Shown: positions 19,816 through 28,125, numbered from the stretch's first letter. The stretch is 64,000 nucleotides of DNA from Chloroflexota bacterium (GCA_030607875.1 JAUWJD010000012.1:18248-82247); one strand, 5' to 3'. Notes: generated by a model not told the origin, from the letters alone. Translations and numbers: made by a program.

Positions 19816-20394
19816 TTGGGAAAGCTAACAGAAATCCGTTGGCATGGACGCGCTGGACAGGGTGTCGTCACCGCTGGCGAGTTGCTGGCTGGGGCGGCTC
19901 TGGAGGAGGACAAGTACTTTCAGTCCTTCCCGGACTATGGCCCTGAGCGCATGGGCGCTCCGATCAAGGCCTACACGCGCATCAGTGATGAGCCGATCGA
20001 CGTGCACTACCAGATTCTAAGCCCTGAGGTGGTCGTTGTCGTCAATCCCAACTTGCTTGGGATCGTGGATGTCACCGAAGGGCTGGCGGGGAATGGTATC
20101 GTGATCGTCAATACCCCAGAGCCACCCAAGAAGATCCGCCAGGTCTTGGGGCTGAAGGGCTCTAAGGTGAGAGTGTTTACCGTGGATGCCACAGCAATTG
20201 CTCTGGAGATGCTCAAGCGTAACATTCCTGCTACACTCATGATTGGCGCTATCATCCGTGCCACAAAGTTGGTCGAGCTGGACAATGTAGTGCACGTGAT
20301 ACGGGAGAAACTGGGTGCCAAGCTGAGAGGCGAAATCGTGGAAGCCAATGTCAAAGCCCTGCACAGGGCATACGAAAAAGTGCAGGAAGGATGA
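19816..20394 (+). CDS. porG: 2-oxoacid:ferredoxin oxidoreductase, gamma subunit
   Basis: 192 residues from TTG 19816, chosen because AAGGAGG (19803-19809) sits six bases upstream and the protein then starts 'GKLTEIRWHGRAGQGVV', the usual gamma-subunit N-terminus. It is part of a complex that oxidatively decarboxylates pyruvate (or a related 2-oxoacid) with CoA, reducing ferredoxin. 'GPERMGAPIKAYTRISD' is a conserved family block. First gene of a four-gene operon (gamma-delta-alpha-beta). Confidence 0.93.
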   Translation: MGKLTEIRWHGRAGQGVVTAGELLAGAALEEDKYFQSFPDYGPERMGAPIKAYTRISDEPIDVHYQILSPEVVVVVNPNLLGIVDVTEGLAGNGIVIVNTPEPPKKIRQVLGLKGSKVRVFTVDATAIALEMLKRNIPATLMIGAIIRATKLVELDNVVHVIREKLGAKLRGEIVEANVKALHRAYEKVQEG

Positions 20395-20400
20395 GGTAAC

Positions 20401-20724
20401 ATGCCAAAGCAAAAGGCTACGTGGAAAGAAACCAACATCGCTGGCCTGGTTTTCGAACCAGGTTCCTCAGCAGAGTACCATACTGGCACCTGGCGTACAT
20501 TGCGTCCAGTGCATGACATGGAGCATTGCACACATTGCATGTTGTGCTGGGTCTACTGCCCGGATTCATCCATTATCGTCGAGGATGGACGTTGGATGGC
20601 TTTTGACTATGATCACTGCAAAGGGTGTGGCATCTGCGCCAGCGTGTGCCCCGCCAAGGTCAAAGTGCATGAGCACACTGGCAAGGAAGGCAAAGTCATT
20701 CAGATGGTCCTGGAGCAAGATTAG
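20401..20724 (+). CDS. porD: 2-oxoacid:ferredoxin oxidoreductase, delta (ferredoxin) subunit
   Basis: 107 residues with two 4Fe-4S motifs: C43-x2-C46-x2-C49-x3-C53 and C73-x2-C76-x2-C79-x3-C83. It carries electrons from the TPP subunit to ferredoxin. Six bases separate it from the gamma subunit gene. The N-terminal 'WRTLRPVHDMEHC' is typical of PorD. Confidence 0.94.
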   Translation: MPKQKATWKETNIAGLVFEPGSSAEYHTGTWRTLRPVHDMEHCTHCMLCWVYCPDSSIIVEDGRWMAFDYDHCKGCGICASVCPAKVKVHEHTGKEGKVIQMVLEQD

Positions 20725-20778
20725 GTTGCTGAACGGGCCATCTGATTCTGTTTAGAGCTCTTCGAGGAGGACACAACA

Positions 20779-21972
20779 ATGGTCGTATCTACAAAAATGG
20801 CTCTGGATGGAGCCCATGCTGCTGCTCGGGCGATGCAGCAGATCAACCCCGATGTCCTGGCTGCCTATCCCATCACACCACAAACGGCTATCGTGCAGAC
20901 TTTTTCGCAGTACGTAGCCGACGGTGAGGTGGACACCGAGTTCATAGCTGTCGAGAGCGAGCACGCAGCGATGAGTGCTTGCGTAGGCGCTGCGGCGGCA
21001 GGTGGGCGAGTGATGACGGCCACCGCGGCTAATGGCTTGGCTCTGATGTGGGAGATTGTGTATATTGCAGCTTCCATGCGCCTGCCTATCGTCATGGCGG
21101 TGGTGAACCGCGCGCTCTCTGCCCCGCTCAACATTCACTGCGATCACTCGGACTCGATGGGGGCTCGCGAGGCAGGGTGGATTCAATTGTACTCAGAGAC
21201 CGCTCAGGAAGCATATGACAACCTCATCCAGGCGGTGCGCATTGCTGAGCACCCCGATTTGCTGCTGCCGGTGATGGTCATGCAGGATGGCTTTATCACT
21301 GGGCATGGCCTGGAGCGCATGGAGGTCCTGGAGGACTCTGCGGTGAGGGACTTTATCGGCACGTACAAAGCAAAGTACTCTCTGCTGGACATCGATCACC
21401 CCATCACCTTCGGCGCGTGGGACATGTACGACTACTATTTCGAGCACAAGCGGCAGCAGACGGACGCCATGAGCAAAGCGATGAAGGTCATCGTGGATGT
21501 AGGCGAGGAATTCGGAAAGATCTCTGGCCGCAGCTACGGTATCTTTGATGCGTACGCTATGGACGATGCCGAGTTGGCGATCATCGTACTCTCTTCGACA
21601 GCGGGCACGGCGCGCACCTCGGTGAAAGAGCTTCGCGCCGAAGGGGTCAAGATTGGCCTGTTAAAGCCACGAGTTTTCCGTCCCTTCCCGGCTCAGGAGT
21701 TCGTCGATGCTCTGAAGGGTGTTAAGGCTGTAGCGGTATTGGATCGCTCGATCAGCTTCGGTGCCATGGATGGCGCCGGCCCACTGTTCCTGGAGGTCTG
21801 CGCAGCTTTGTTTGCGGCGGGCCTGAAAACGAAGGTGGTCAACTACATCTATGGCTTGGGGGGACGAGACATCTTCCCCCAGCATTTTGCGCAAGTGGCA
21901 AGCGATCTGCAGGATATCACAGCGACCGGCAAAGTCAAGTCACTGGTCAGCTATCTTGGATTGAGGGAGTAG
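20779..21972 (+). CDS. porA: 2-oxoacid:ferredoxin oxidoreductase, alpha subunit
   Basis: 397 residues, ribosome site GAGGAGG just upstream. Conserved PorA segments include 'AYPITPQTAIVQTFS', 'VESEHAAMSACVGAAAAG' and 'DRSISFGAMDGAGPLFLEV'. With beta it forms the catalytic core; the arrangement matches four-subunit pyruvate oxidoreductases of archaea and anaerobic bacteria. Pyruvate is the likely substrate but 2-ketoisovalerate or 2-oxoglutarate cannot be excluded. Confidence 0.93.
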   Translation: MVVSTKMALDGAHAAARAMQQINPDVLAAYPITPQTAIVQTFSQYVADGEVDTEFIAVESEHAAMSACVGAAAAGGRVMTATAANGLALMWEIVYIAASMRLPIVMAVVNRALSAPLNIHCDHSDSMGAREAGWIQLYSETAQEAYDNLIQAVRIAEHPDLLLPVMVMQDGFITGHGLERMEVLEDSAVRDFIGTYKAKYSLLDIDHPITFGAWDMYDYYFEHKRQQTDAMSKAMKVIVDVGEEFGKISGRSYGIFDAYAMDDAELAIIVLSSTAGTARTSVKELRAEGVKIGLLKPRVFRPFPAQEFVDALKGVKAVAVLDRSISFGAMDGAGPLFLEVCAALFAAGLKTKVVNYIYGLGGRDIFPQHFAQVASDLQDITATGKVKSLVSYLGLRE

Positions 21973-21976
21973 GCAC

Positions 21977-22903
21977 ATGGCTATCAAGTTAAAAGAACTG
22001 GCAGGCAAGCCCGAACGGCTCGCCCCTGGACATCGCTTTTGCTCCGGGTGCGCTGAGCCGATAATCATTCGACAGATTCTGAACGCCATTGAGGAGCCAG
22101 TGGTCGTGGGCATGGCAACAGGTTGTGCAGAAGTGGCGACAACCATGTTTCCGACTACTGCCTACAATGTGCCTTGGATACACAACGCCTTTGAGAACGC
22201 TGCCACCACGATTTCGGGTGCCGAGGCGATGTATCGCTCCTTGGTGCGTCAGGGCAAGATTCCCGAGCGCGATATCCGCTTCATTGCCTTCGGTGGGGAC
22301 GGTGCGACCTATGACATTGGTCTGCAATTCTTGTCTGGCGCGTTGGAGCGTGGGCACAGGTTCATCTACGTCTGTCTCAACAACGAGGCGTACATGAACA
22401 CCGGAATTCAACGCAGTTCGGCTACACCGAGGGGCGCGGCCACGACTACGGCGCCGGCGGGCAGCGTTATCCCCGGCAAGGTGCAGTGGCGCAAGCCCCT
22501 GACGGACATCATCGCTGCGCATCGTATCCCCTATGTGGCTCAGGCGGCGCCGAGCAGATGGCGCGACCTGATGCAGAAAGCCAGGAAGGCGGCTGCTGCA
22601 GATGGCCCGTCGTTTATCAATGTGTACGCGTCCTGCAACCGTGGTTGGCGTCACCCGACCGATGCCACGATCGACATTACCAAGCTGGCTGTGGATACGT
22701 GCTACTGGCCGCTATTCGAAGTCGAGAACGGCGTTTGGAAGCTGAGCTACAAACCGCGTGAGAAAAAGCCCATTGAGGAATGGCTGAAGACGCAGGGCCG
22801 GTTCCGTCATCTCTTCCAACCACAGTTCCGGCACATAATCGGTGAGATACAGGCCCACATTGATGAGGAGTGGGAGAATCTCCTGAAGAAGTGTGAGGCC
22901 TAG
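21977..22903 (+). CDS. porB: 2-oxoacid:ferredoxin oxidoreductase, beta (TPP) subunit
   Basis: 308 residues, starting four bases after the alpha stop. TPP/Mg binding is shown by 'GGDGATYDIG' followed by 'LNNEAYMNTG'. Cluster cysteines appear at C22 and C25 ('FCSGCAEP') and near 50 ('GCAEV'). Last gene of the operon, ended by the hairpin at 22910-22939. Confidence 0.94.
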   Translation: MAIKLKELAGKPERLAPGHRFCSGCAEPIIIRQILNAIEEPVVVGMATGCAEVATTMFPTTAYNVPWIHNAFENAATTISGAEAMYRSLVRQGKIPERDIRFIAFGGDGATYDIGLQFLSGALERGHRFIYVCLNNEAYMNTGIQRSSATPRGAATTTAPAGSVIPGKVQWRKPLTDIIAAHRIPYVAQAAPSRWRDLMQKARKAAAADGPSFINVYASCNRGWRHPTDATIDITKLAVDTCYWPLFEVENGVWKLSYKPREKKPIEEWLKTQGRFRHLFQPQFRHIIGEIQAHIDEEWENLLKKCEA

Positions 22904-22909
22904 GATGAG

Positions 22910-22942
22910 CCAGGGAACCCATCGGAATGGGTTCCCTGGTTT
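22910..22942 (+). terminator. Intrinsic terminator of the oxidoreductase operon
   Basis: CCAGGGAACCC (22910-22920) and GGGTTCCCTGG (22929-22939) form a perfect 11-bp stem with an 8-base loop followed by TTTC, seven bases after the porB stop. Confidence 0.88.
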
Positions 22943-22971
22943 CATAATGCACGCTGTTGAGGGAAGTGACC

Positions 22972-23625
22972 ATGGCGCGAGTATTCGTTTCTAATCACCC
23001 CTTAATTCGGCACAAAGTTGCCCTGCTGCGCAGCGTGGAGACTGAGCCGAAAAAGTTTCGCGAGTTGATCCGTGAGGTTGCGATCCTGTTGGCTTACGAG
23101 GCCACGGCAGACCTTGGTGTGCAGGAGGTTCCTCTACAGACCCCCCTGACTGCTGCCACCGGCCACGAACTGACGGACAAGATCGGGCTGGTACCCATCC
23201 TGCGCGCTGGTCTGGGTATGGTAGAGGGTATCTGGGAGATGATGCCCGCCGCCGAGGTCTGGCATATTGGCCTATATCGCGACCATCAGACACTGCAACC
23301 TGTTCAGTACTACAGTAAACTACCGGTTCACCCCTCAGTTCAGGTTTGCCTTATCCTCGATCCGATGCTGGCCACCGGAGGTTCGGCGGTAGCCACCGTG
23401 GACATCTTGAAACGCTGGGGGGCCATCCGCATCAAGTTCGTGGGCATCATCGGTGCCCCAGAAGGGGTGGAACGGCTGCATAAGGCTCACCCGGACGTGG
23501 ATATCCACCTTGCAGCGCTGGACGATCACTTGACGCCGGAACCCAGCGGGCCGGATGACCCACCTGTGGGCTATATCGTGCCTGGGCTGGGCGATGCCGG
23601 CGACCGGCAGTTTGGCACGGGCTAG
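22972..23625 (+). CDS. upp: Uracil phosphoribosyltransferase
   Basis: 217 residues from ATG 22972 behind GAGGGAAGTG. It makes UMP from uracil and PRPP. '[16 protein letters not shown]' is the family N-terminus; '[20 protein letters not shown]' is the PRPP loop and '[18 protein letters not shown]' the C-terminal block. Slightly longer than the usual ~208 residues because of a C-terminal tail. Confidence 0.96.
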   Translation: MARVFVSNHPLIRHKVALLRSVETEPKKFRELIREVAILLAYEATADLGVQEVPLQTPLTAATGHELTDKIGLVPILRAGLGMVEGIWEMMPAAEVWHIGLYRDHQTLQPVQYYSKLPVHPSVQVCLILDPMLATGGSAVATVDILKRWGAIRIKFVGIIGAPEGVERLHKAHPDVDIHLAALDDHLTPEPSGPDDPPVGYIVPGLGDAGDRQFGTG

Positions 23626-23629
23626 GAGT

Positions 23630-23666
23630 CGGTTGGCGGCTATCAGTTGGCAGTTGGCAGTTTGGC
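23630..23666. repeat. 'TTGGCAGTT' repeat, left of the WecA-like gene
   Basis: CGGTTGGC...CAGTTGGCAGTTGGC lies across the 5' end of the next gene. An inverted, diverged copy lies just past its 3' end at 24801-24827. The possible TTG start codons of the gene (23647, 23662) are inside this repeat. Confidence 0.6.
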
Positions 23667-24708
23667 TTTTATCCTCGTTTTTGTAGTCGCTCTGGGGCTC
23701 GCTGCGCTCATCACCCCTTTGGCGGCGCGCTTGGGCAGGCGCTGGGGGCTGGTGGACGTGCCCGGTGAGAGGCGCAAGCACGTGGGCATCATGCCGCGCA
23801 GCGGTGGCATTGCTCTCTATGGTTCCTTCCTGGTGGCGGTGCTTCTTGCGGCGGTTGTCGGCCGGATGCTCCCCACTCCTGAGGGCCCCGATCCCAAGGA
23901 GCTGACCCGTCTGGCCGGGATCCTGCTGGGCAGCACTTTTATGTTTGCAGTCGGCTTGTATGACGACAAGCATGAGTTGAAAGCGCTGCCCCAGTTTTTC
24001 GCTCAGGTGGTTGCTGCGCTTTTCGCTGTGTTCACCCTGGTTTTCATCGAGCGGGTGATGAACCCCTTCACGGACGAGCTGTTCATTTTCCCCTGGTGGT
24101 TCACGGCGCTGATCACCATTGTCTGGATCAGCGGCATGATCAACACTGTCAATTTCCTCGACGGCCTGGATGGCCTGGCGGCAGGTGTGGCAGCCATCCT
24201 GGCGGCGGTCCTTGCCATCCACATGTATCGAGTAGGGCAGTACAGCGTTTCGCTGCTGCCGCTGGCGCTGCTTGGCGCCACCCTTGGATTCCTGCCTTAC
24301 AATTTCCATCCGGCCAGAGTGTTCATGGGCAGCAGCGGCTCGTTCTTCCTGGGCTATGCTATGGCTACGCTGGGCATCGTGGCTGGGGCGCGCATGGCCA
24401 CTGTGCTGCTCGTGCTGGCGGTGCCCATCCTAGATGTGGCCTGGCTCATCCTGGTGCGCCTGCGGCGGGGGCGCTCGATCGGGGAGGGAGATCGCCAGCA
24501 CCTGCACTTTCGCCTGGTGGATCTGGGCTTCTCCCAACGGCAGGTCGTGGGGCTCTACTGCCTGCTCAGCGCGGCCTTTGGTGTGTTGGCCCTGGTGGTG
24601 TCCTCGCGCCTGTTCAAGCTGGGGGCATTGCTGGTTCTGGGCCTGGTGACCGTAGCTGTACTCGCCGTGGTTGCCTCGCTCAGCGAGCAGCGGATGAACG
24701 ACGGATAA
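23647..24708 (+). CDS. WecA/TagO-like undecaprenyl-phosphate sugar-1-phosphate transferase
   Basis: About 353 residues with roughly ten membrane helices. It should attach a UDP-activated (N-acetyl)hexosamine-1-phosphate to undecaprenyl phosphate, the first step of cell-surface glycan synthesis. 'LVDVPGERRKHVGIMPRSGG', 'GLYDDKHEL' (catalytic Asp pair) and 'NTVNFLDGLDGLAAG' are the polyprenyl-phosphate HexNAc-1-P transferase motifs, and 'GDRQHLHFRL' is the His-rich loop typical of WecA/TagO. The start is unclear: TTG 23647 or TTG 23662, both in a repeat, neither with a ribosome site. Confidence 0.9.
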   Translation: MAVGSLAFILVFVVALGLAALITPLAARLGRRWGLVDVPGERRKHVGIMPRSGGIALYGSFLVAVLLAAVVGRMLPTPEGPDPKELTRLAGILLGSTFMFAVGLYDDKHELKALPQFFAQVVAALFAVFTLVFIERVMNPFTDELFIFPWWFTALITIVWISGMINTVNFLDGLDGLAAGVAAILAAVLAIHMYRVGQYSVSLLPLALLGATLGFLPYNFHPARVFMGSSGSFFLGYAMATLGIVAGARMATVLLVLAVPILDVAWLILVRLRRGRSIGEGDRQHLHFRLVDLGFSQRQVVGLYCLLSAAFGVLALVVSSRLFKLGALLVLGLVTVAVLAVVASLSEQRMNDG

Positions 24709-24717
24709 GCAGATGAG

Positions 24718-24750
24718 AGAAACCCGATAGTCGCAAGATACCGGGTTTCT
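24718..24750 (+). terminator. GAAACCCG hairpin terminator after the WecA-like gene
   Basis: AGAAACCCG (24718-24726) pairs exactly with CGGGTTTCT (24742-24750) across a 15-base loop, followed by TG. It belongs to the dispersed hairpin family noted at 1281 and 13941. Confidence 0.75.
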
Positions 24751-24800
24751 TGTCCAGAGGCCCTTTCTTACCTTCCGTGCCATCGCCGTTCGACTACTAC

Positions 24801-24827
24801 CCACTGGCAACTGGTAACTGCCAACCG
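24801..24827. repeat. 'TTGGCAGTT' repeat, inverted copy
   Basis: Read on the minus strand this is a diverged copy of 23630-23666, so two inverted copies bracket the WecA-like gene. The right edge nearly touches the stop codon of the M50 protease gene. Confidence 0.55.
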
Positions 24828-24828
24828 A

Positions 24829-25578
24829 TCAATACTCCACATGTCTGCCCAGCATTCGCCCCCCGGCTTTTTCGACCACCAGGATTAGAAGTGCAAAGGG
24901 TATGTCCACGCTGACGGCCAGACCGAAGGCGAAGGCCAGGTGCGTCACGCCGGTCAGCACCCATCTCTTCAGTTCCACGAGTATCTGCGGTAGGAGACCA
25001 GCCACGTAGACCATGCCTGCGGCAAGGGCCAGAAACACCAGCACCGCAGCCCACGGCTGGCGATCCGATTCACTGGGCCACATGGCGTTGCTGATGGCAA
25101 AGATCAGGTAGAGCCCCAGCAGGGCATCGGGAGCCTGCAGCGACGACACCAGGGTTTGCCCAATCCCCTCAGGGTTCAGGGCGGGCAGGGATTCGACGCC
25201 GAACTGCCAGCGCGCCAGGAGCAGGATGGCTGCGGTGCCGGTGAGCAGCGGGGCCAAACCGATCCAGCTCTCGCGGAAGGGGTCGGACTTGGCCACGGTC
25301 ACCGCTCCGAAGCGGATATTCCCCCCGCGCCTTGCCTTGGGGCGCAGGGAGATGCTCCTGGTCTTTACCCCCACGAGCCTGGCCGCCAGCAGGTGGCTCA
25401 TCTCGTGCAGCAGGACGCCTGGCAGCAAGACGAGGTAGTGTAGCAACATGGCAGTCTGTTGGCTGCCAGAGAGAAGCAGCCCCAAGCCTTGCAAATGCAG
25501 GCTCAGCCAACGTGTCAGAAAGAACAGTGGCACCGACAGCGCCGCCAGCCAGGCCAGAGGTGCCCAGTCGCTTGTCAT
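24829..25578 (-). CDS. M50-type (site-2 protease-like) membrane metalloprotease
   Basis: 249 residues with several membrane helices. 'HEMSH' (58-62) is the HExxH zinc site inside a membrane helix, and 'NAMWPSESD' is a variant of the NxxPxxxxD motif giving the third ligand. The N-terminal half resembles intramembrane M50 peptidases that cut membrane proteins or anti-sigma factors. Its start codon abuts the tpiA stop (no gap), so the two are co-transcribed. Substrate unknown. Confidence 0.8.
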   Translation of the reverse strand: MTSDWAPLAWLAALSVPLFFLTRWLSLHLQGLGLLLSGSQQTAMLLHYLVLLPGVLLHEMSHLLAARLVGVKTRSISLRPKARRGGNIRFGAVTVAKSDPFRESWIGLAPLLTGTAAILLLARWQFGVESLPALNPEGIGQTLVSSLQAPDALLGLYLIFAISNAMWPSESDRQPWAAVLVFLALAAGMVYVAGLLPQILVELKRWVLTGVTHLAFAFGLAVSVDIPFALLILVVEKAGGRMLGRHVEY

Positions 25579-26355
25579 CTACTTGTGCGTGCCTTTGATT
25601 TCTGCTGCCAGTCTGGCGATGGCGACAAACTTGTCTGCCGCCAGGCAAGCGCCTCCTACCAGAGCGCCGTCAATCTCCGGCTGGGTCATGAACTCGACGA
25701 CATTGGCTGGTTTTACGCTGCCGCCATACTGGACGCGCACGGCCTGGGCGGCATCCTCGCCGAACATAGAGGCCACCGTGCCGCGGATCACCAGGCCGAT
25801 GATGGCGTTGGCCCCGGCGGCTGTCGCTGGTTTGCCCGTGCCAATGGCCCAGATCGGCTCGTAGGCCATGACCAGTTCCTTAACCTGCTCCGCCGCCAGG
25901 CCGTCCAGTGCGGCCCGGACCTGGCCAGAGACCCACTCCTCCGTCTGTCCCGCTTCGTTCTGTTCCAGGTTCTCGCCCACGCAGATGATCGGGATCAGGC
26001 CGTGCTGGAACGCAACTTTGACCTTGCGGTTTACTCCCTCATCGGTCTCGCCAAAGTATTTTCGGCGCTCGGAGTGGCCGATGATCACGTACTGGCACAG
26101 TTCTTTCAGCATCAGCGGCGAGATGGCGCCGGTGAAAGCTCCCTTCTCCTCACAGTGCATCTCCTGCGCGCCGAGCTTGATCTTGGTGGCCTGGAGCAGT
26201 TCCGCCACTGCCGAGAGCGCGGTGAAAGGCGGGCACAGGACCTTTTCCACGCCCTCGATCTCGTTCAGCTCGCGGCGCATCTCCCTGACCAGAGCGGTGG
26301 CCTCGGCGATGGTCTTGTTCATTTTCCAGTTTCCAGCAATGATTGGTGTGCGCAT
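25579..26355 (-). CDS. tpiA: Triosephosphate isomerase
   Basis: 258 residues, complete. It interconverts DHAP and glyceraldehyde-3-phosphate. Active-site residues are visible: N9 and K11 in 'GNWKMN', H94 in 'IIGHSERR' and E166 in 'AYEPIWAIGTG'; the phosphate loop 'VQYGGSV' follows. Ribosome site AAGGAGG upstream of ATG. The 28-bp palindrome at 26385 lies between it and the preceding M28 peptidase gene. Confidence 0.97.
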   Translation of the reverse strand: MRTPIIAGNWKMNKTIAEATALVREMRRELNEIEGVEKVLCPPFTALSAVAELLQATKIKLGAQEMHCEEKGAFTGAISPLMLKELCQYVIIGHSERRKYFGETDEGVNRKVKVAFQHGLIPIICVGENLEQNEAGQTEEWVSGQVRAALDGLAAEQVKELVMAYEPIWAIGTGKPATAAGANAIIGLVIRGTVASMFGEDAAQAVRVQYGGSVKPANVVEFMTQPEIDGALVGGACLAADKFVAIARLAAEIKGTHK

Positions 26356-26384
26356 GTGGCCTCCTTCTAGGGATGTCGGTTGGT

Positions 26385-26412
26385 GTAGAGACGTAGCATG
26401 CTACGTCTCTAC
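26385..26412. repeat. Perfect 28-bp palindrome overlapping the M28 gene end
   Basis: The two 14-base halves (26385-26398 and 26399-26412, left half GTAGAGACGTAGCA) are exact complements with no loop. On the minus strand the right half encodes the last residues of the M28 peptidase and its TAG stop. It may also act as a terminator between that gene and tpiA. Confidence 0.85.
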
Positions 26413-27597
26413 GAGTCTCTCGTCGAGCAGCCTTACTGCCTGGCTCACGGTGTCAGCCGCAAGTTGGAGTGAGTCTACGTCAATATAGTCAATAGTGTCA
26501 AGTTCCGTGTGGTAGACCAGCCGGGCTTGAGAATCTCCTTTGGTGCATAGAGAGGCGGCGCGGAAGCCCTTTGCCACGAATGAGGCAAAATCAGTGTTGC
26601 CCATGAAGTAGTAATGGCTCTTTATGGCCGCGTAGGCTTCCCTGAACAGAGCATTGAGCTCGCTGTCGGTAAACCGTGGCGGGATCAGCCCGGAGCCCCG
26701 CACGTAGCAAAGCTGCTTCCCCGCCCCCACCATGTCCAGGTTGATCACGTAGGTGCTGTCCTTTGGCAACTCTGTCTCCTTGGCAAAGCGCTCGGATCCG
26801 ATCAGCCCCACTTCCTCTGCAGTGAAGAGTACGTAGTACGTGTCCAGGTGGGTTGGAGGGGTCTCGTGGAGATGCTGTGACAAAGCCAGCACGACGCCAA
26901 CCCCAGAAGCATTGTCGTTCGCGCCAGGGGAATAGCTGTCCCCGCGCGAGATGTACAGGTAGAACAGTTGGAATAGCAGAGAAGCGACGGAGAAAGCGAG
27001 TCCGAACGCACGTATGGCTTGCCAGACGCTGAGCGGGGCGAACGTGACGCGCATGTCTATCCAGCGCAGTGCGGCCGCAACCGACATCAGGAAGACAACT
27101 GGCACCAGGGCACGCACCCGCAGGCGGTTGATCTTGGGCCACAGTTCCCCGGGCACGCGGCTGGCCTTGGACGAATCCAGGTGGGCGCAGAGAACGAGGT
27201 TGCCGCGGCTTTCCCCTGCCGCTGGGAGAATACCGATGACGTTTTCGCTCTCTCGCTCTGAGGTGGCGCTGGCGCGTCTACGCGCTATGGGGATCAACTT
27301 CGACAGTGCGAAGAACGTGAGCAGATACGTGAGCATGGCCTGGGGTGATTCCACCAGCCAGTAGACGCAGTATACCAGTATCGCGCCGCCCAGCAGCACG
27401 AGGGTCCTGATCGGGAACTGTCCAGGGATGCCCTTCACCGGCAGCCTGCGCACCTCCTGGCAGGTCTTGCGCAATTCGTCGGCGACATAGTCGAGGGCAC
27501 GCCGTTCACCGTCGCTGGCCGCCGGCCGTGGGCCGATGCGCACCGACAGTTCTTCGACGACGTGGTATGCTTGTTGGCCGAGATTGTTGGATGCCAT
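26401..27597 (-). CDS. M28-family peptidase with membrane-spanning insert
   Basis: About 398 residues from ATG 27597. The frame is open to 27645, but that region is the promoter -10. Zinc ligands of M28 aminopeptidases are in place: His in 'CAHLDSS' (about 139), Asp in 'GANDNASG' (about 228), the Glu pair in 'TAEEVG', Asp in 'LDMVG' and His in 'YHTELDTID'. Two hydrophobic helices precede the first ligand (about 64-104). Two more lie between the first and second ligands (about 162-179, 190-216), so the catalytic domain is split by membrane segments. Its last three residues come from the palindrome at 26385. Confidence 0.83.
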   Translation of the reverse strand: MASNNLGQQAYHVVEELSVRIGPRPAASDGERRALDYVADELRKTCQEVRRLPVKGIPGQFPIRTLVLLGGAILVYCVYWLVESPQAMLTYLLTFFALSKLIPIARRRASATSERESENVIGILPAAGESRGNLVLCAHLDSSKASRVPGELWPKINRLRVRALVPVVFLMSVAAALRWIDMRVTFAPLSVWQAIRAFGLAFSVASLLFQLFYLYISRGDSYSPGANDNASGVGVVLALSQHLHETPPTHLDTYYVLFTAEEVGLIGSERFAKETELPKDSTYVINLDMVGAGKQLCYVRGSGLIPPRFTDSELNALFREAYAAIKSHYYFMGNTDFASFVAKGFRAASLCTKGDSQARLVYHTELDTIDYIDVDSLQLAADTVSQAVRLLDERLVET

Positions 27598-27635
27598 GTA
27601 GTAACCAGACCTCGTTTCGTGACCAAAGCGCAGTA

Positions 27636-27665
27636 AATATACCACAAGGCATGGAGAAGTGTCAA
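27636..27665 (-). promoter_or_regulatory. Sigma-70-type promoter of the M28 peptidase gene
   Basis: On the minus strand, -35 TTGACA (27660-27665), an 18-base spacer and -10 TATATT (27636-27641). The -35 starts eight bases from the edge of the IS remnant at 27674. Confidence 0.7.
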
Positions 27666-27673
27666 TGCTGAGC

Positions 27674-27903
27674 TGCGCGGTGTCCAGGACATACTATACA
27701 GTTTCAGTGAGTACATCAGAAGAGCGCTGAGATTGGCCAGAGTGGATTGTGCGCGTTTGGAGCTGAAGCAATCTGAGGCATGGACACCGGACCAGTGCAC
27801 GGACAGCGAGGATCGATTACAAGGAGCTGAGGAAGACGAGCCCCGAGGCAGCCAGGAGAGCGGTGGTTGAGTATTGGAGGAGCAATGGTCACTGCGTTTG
27901 CAG
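27674..27903. mobile_element. IS remnant, copy 1
   Basis: This starts TGCGCGGTGTCCAGGACATA and matches 54787-55050 closely, minus about 20 bases. In one frame it reads 'ARTARIDYKELRKTSPEAAR', the N-terminal part of the HTH region found in copy 2, but the frame is lost after 'EYWRSNGHC'. It has no intact gene. It lies immediately upstream of the M28 peptidase promoter. Confidence 0.75.
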
Positions 27904-27984
27904 TGACACATACCGAGCACGTGGGCGTGCTCCAGGATCTCCTGAGCGACTTAACAACAGCCCTGATGCCTCTTGGCTGACGCT

Positions 27985-28013
27985 TTGGTCACGTGTGCAA
28001 CATATGCTATAAT
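27985..28013 (+). promoter_or_regulatory. Sigma-70-type promoter of the pdtaS-pdtaR operon
   Basis: -35 TTGGTC (27985-27990), exactly 17 bases, -10 TATAAT (28008-28013). A leader of about 140 bases follows before the GTG start of pdtaS. Confidence 0.75.
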
Positions 28014-28099
28014 GACTGCTGATGTTTTGCCGCCAATGGCGGCGAGACATGGCCCCGCGGAAGAAGTGGCGGCCCGATCATAGTGCTACATGAGAACAT

Positions 28100-28125
28100 G
28101 GTCCCGCCCAAGAGACGGCGGGACC
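28100..28125 (+). promoter_or_regulatory. Leader hairpin upstream of pdtaS
   Basis: GGTCCCGCC (28100-28108) pairs perfectly with GGCGGGACC (28117-28125) around an 8-base loop. A second GC-rich hairpin (GCCGCC AAT GGCGGC, around 28031-28045) lies earlier in the same leader. ANTAR regulators act on paired RNA hairpins, but these loops do not match the usual A1/G4 hexaloop, so autoregulation is only a possibility. Confidence 0.5.

Noticed and set aside
25459..26370. Plus-strand open frame opposite tpiA and the M50 gene
   Set aside because: It spans two well-identified minus-strand genes and has no recognisable domain.
28027..28125. ANTAR-target RNA motif upstream of pdtaS
   Set aside because: Two hairpins exist, but their loops are not hexamers with A1 and G4, so I only note a structured leader.
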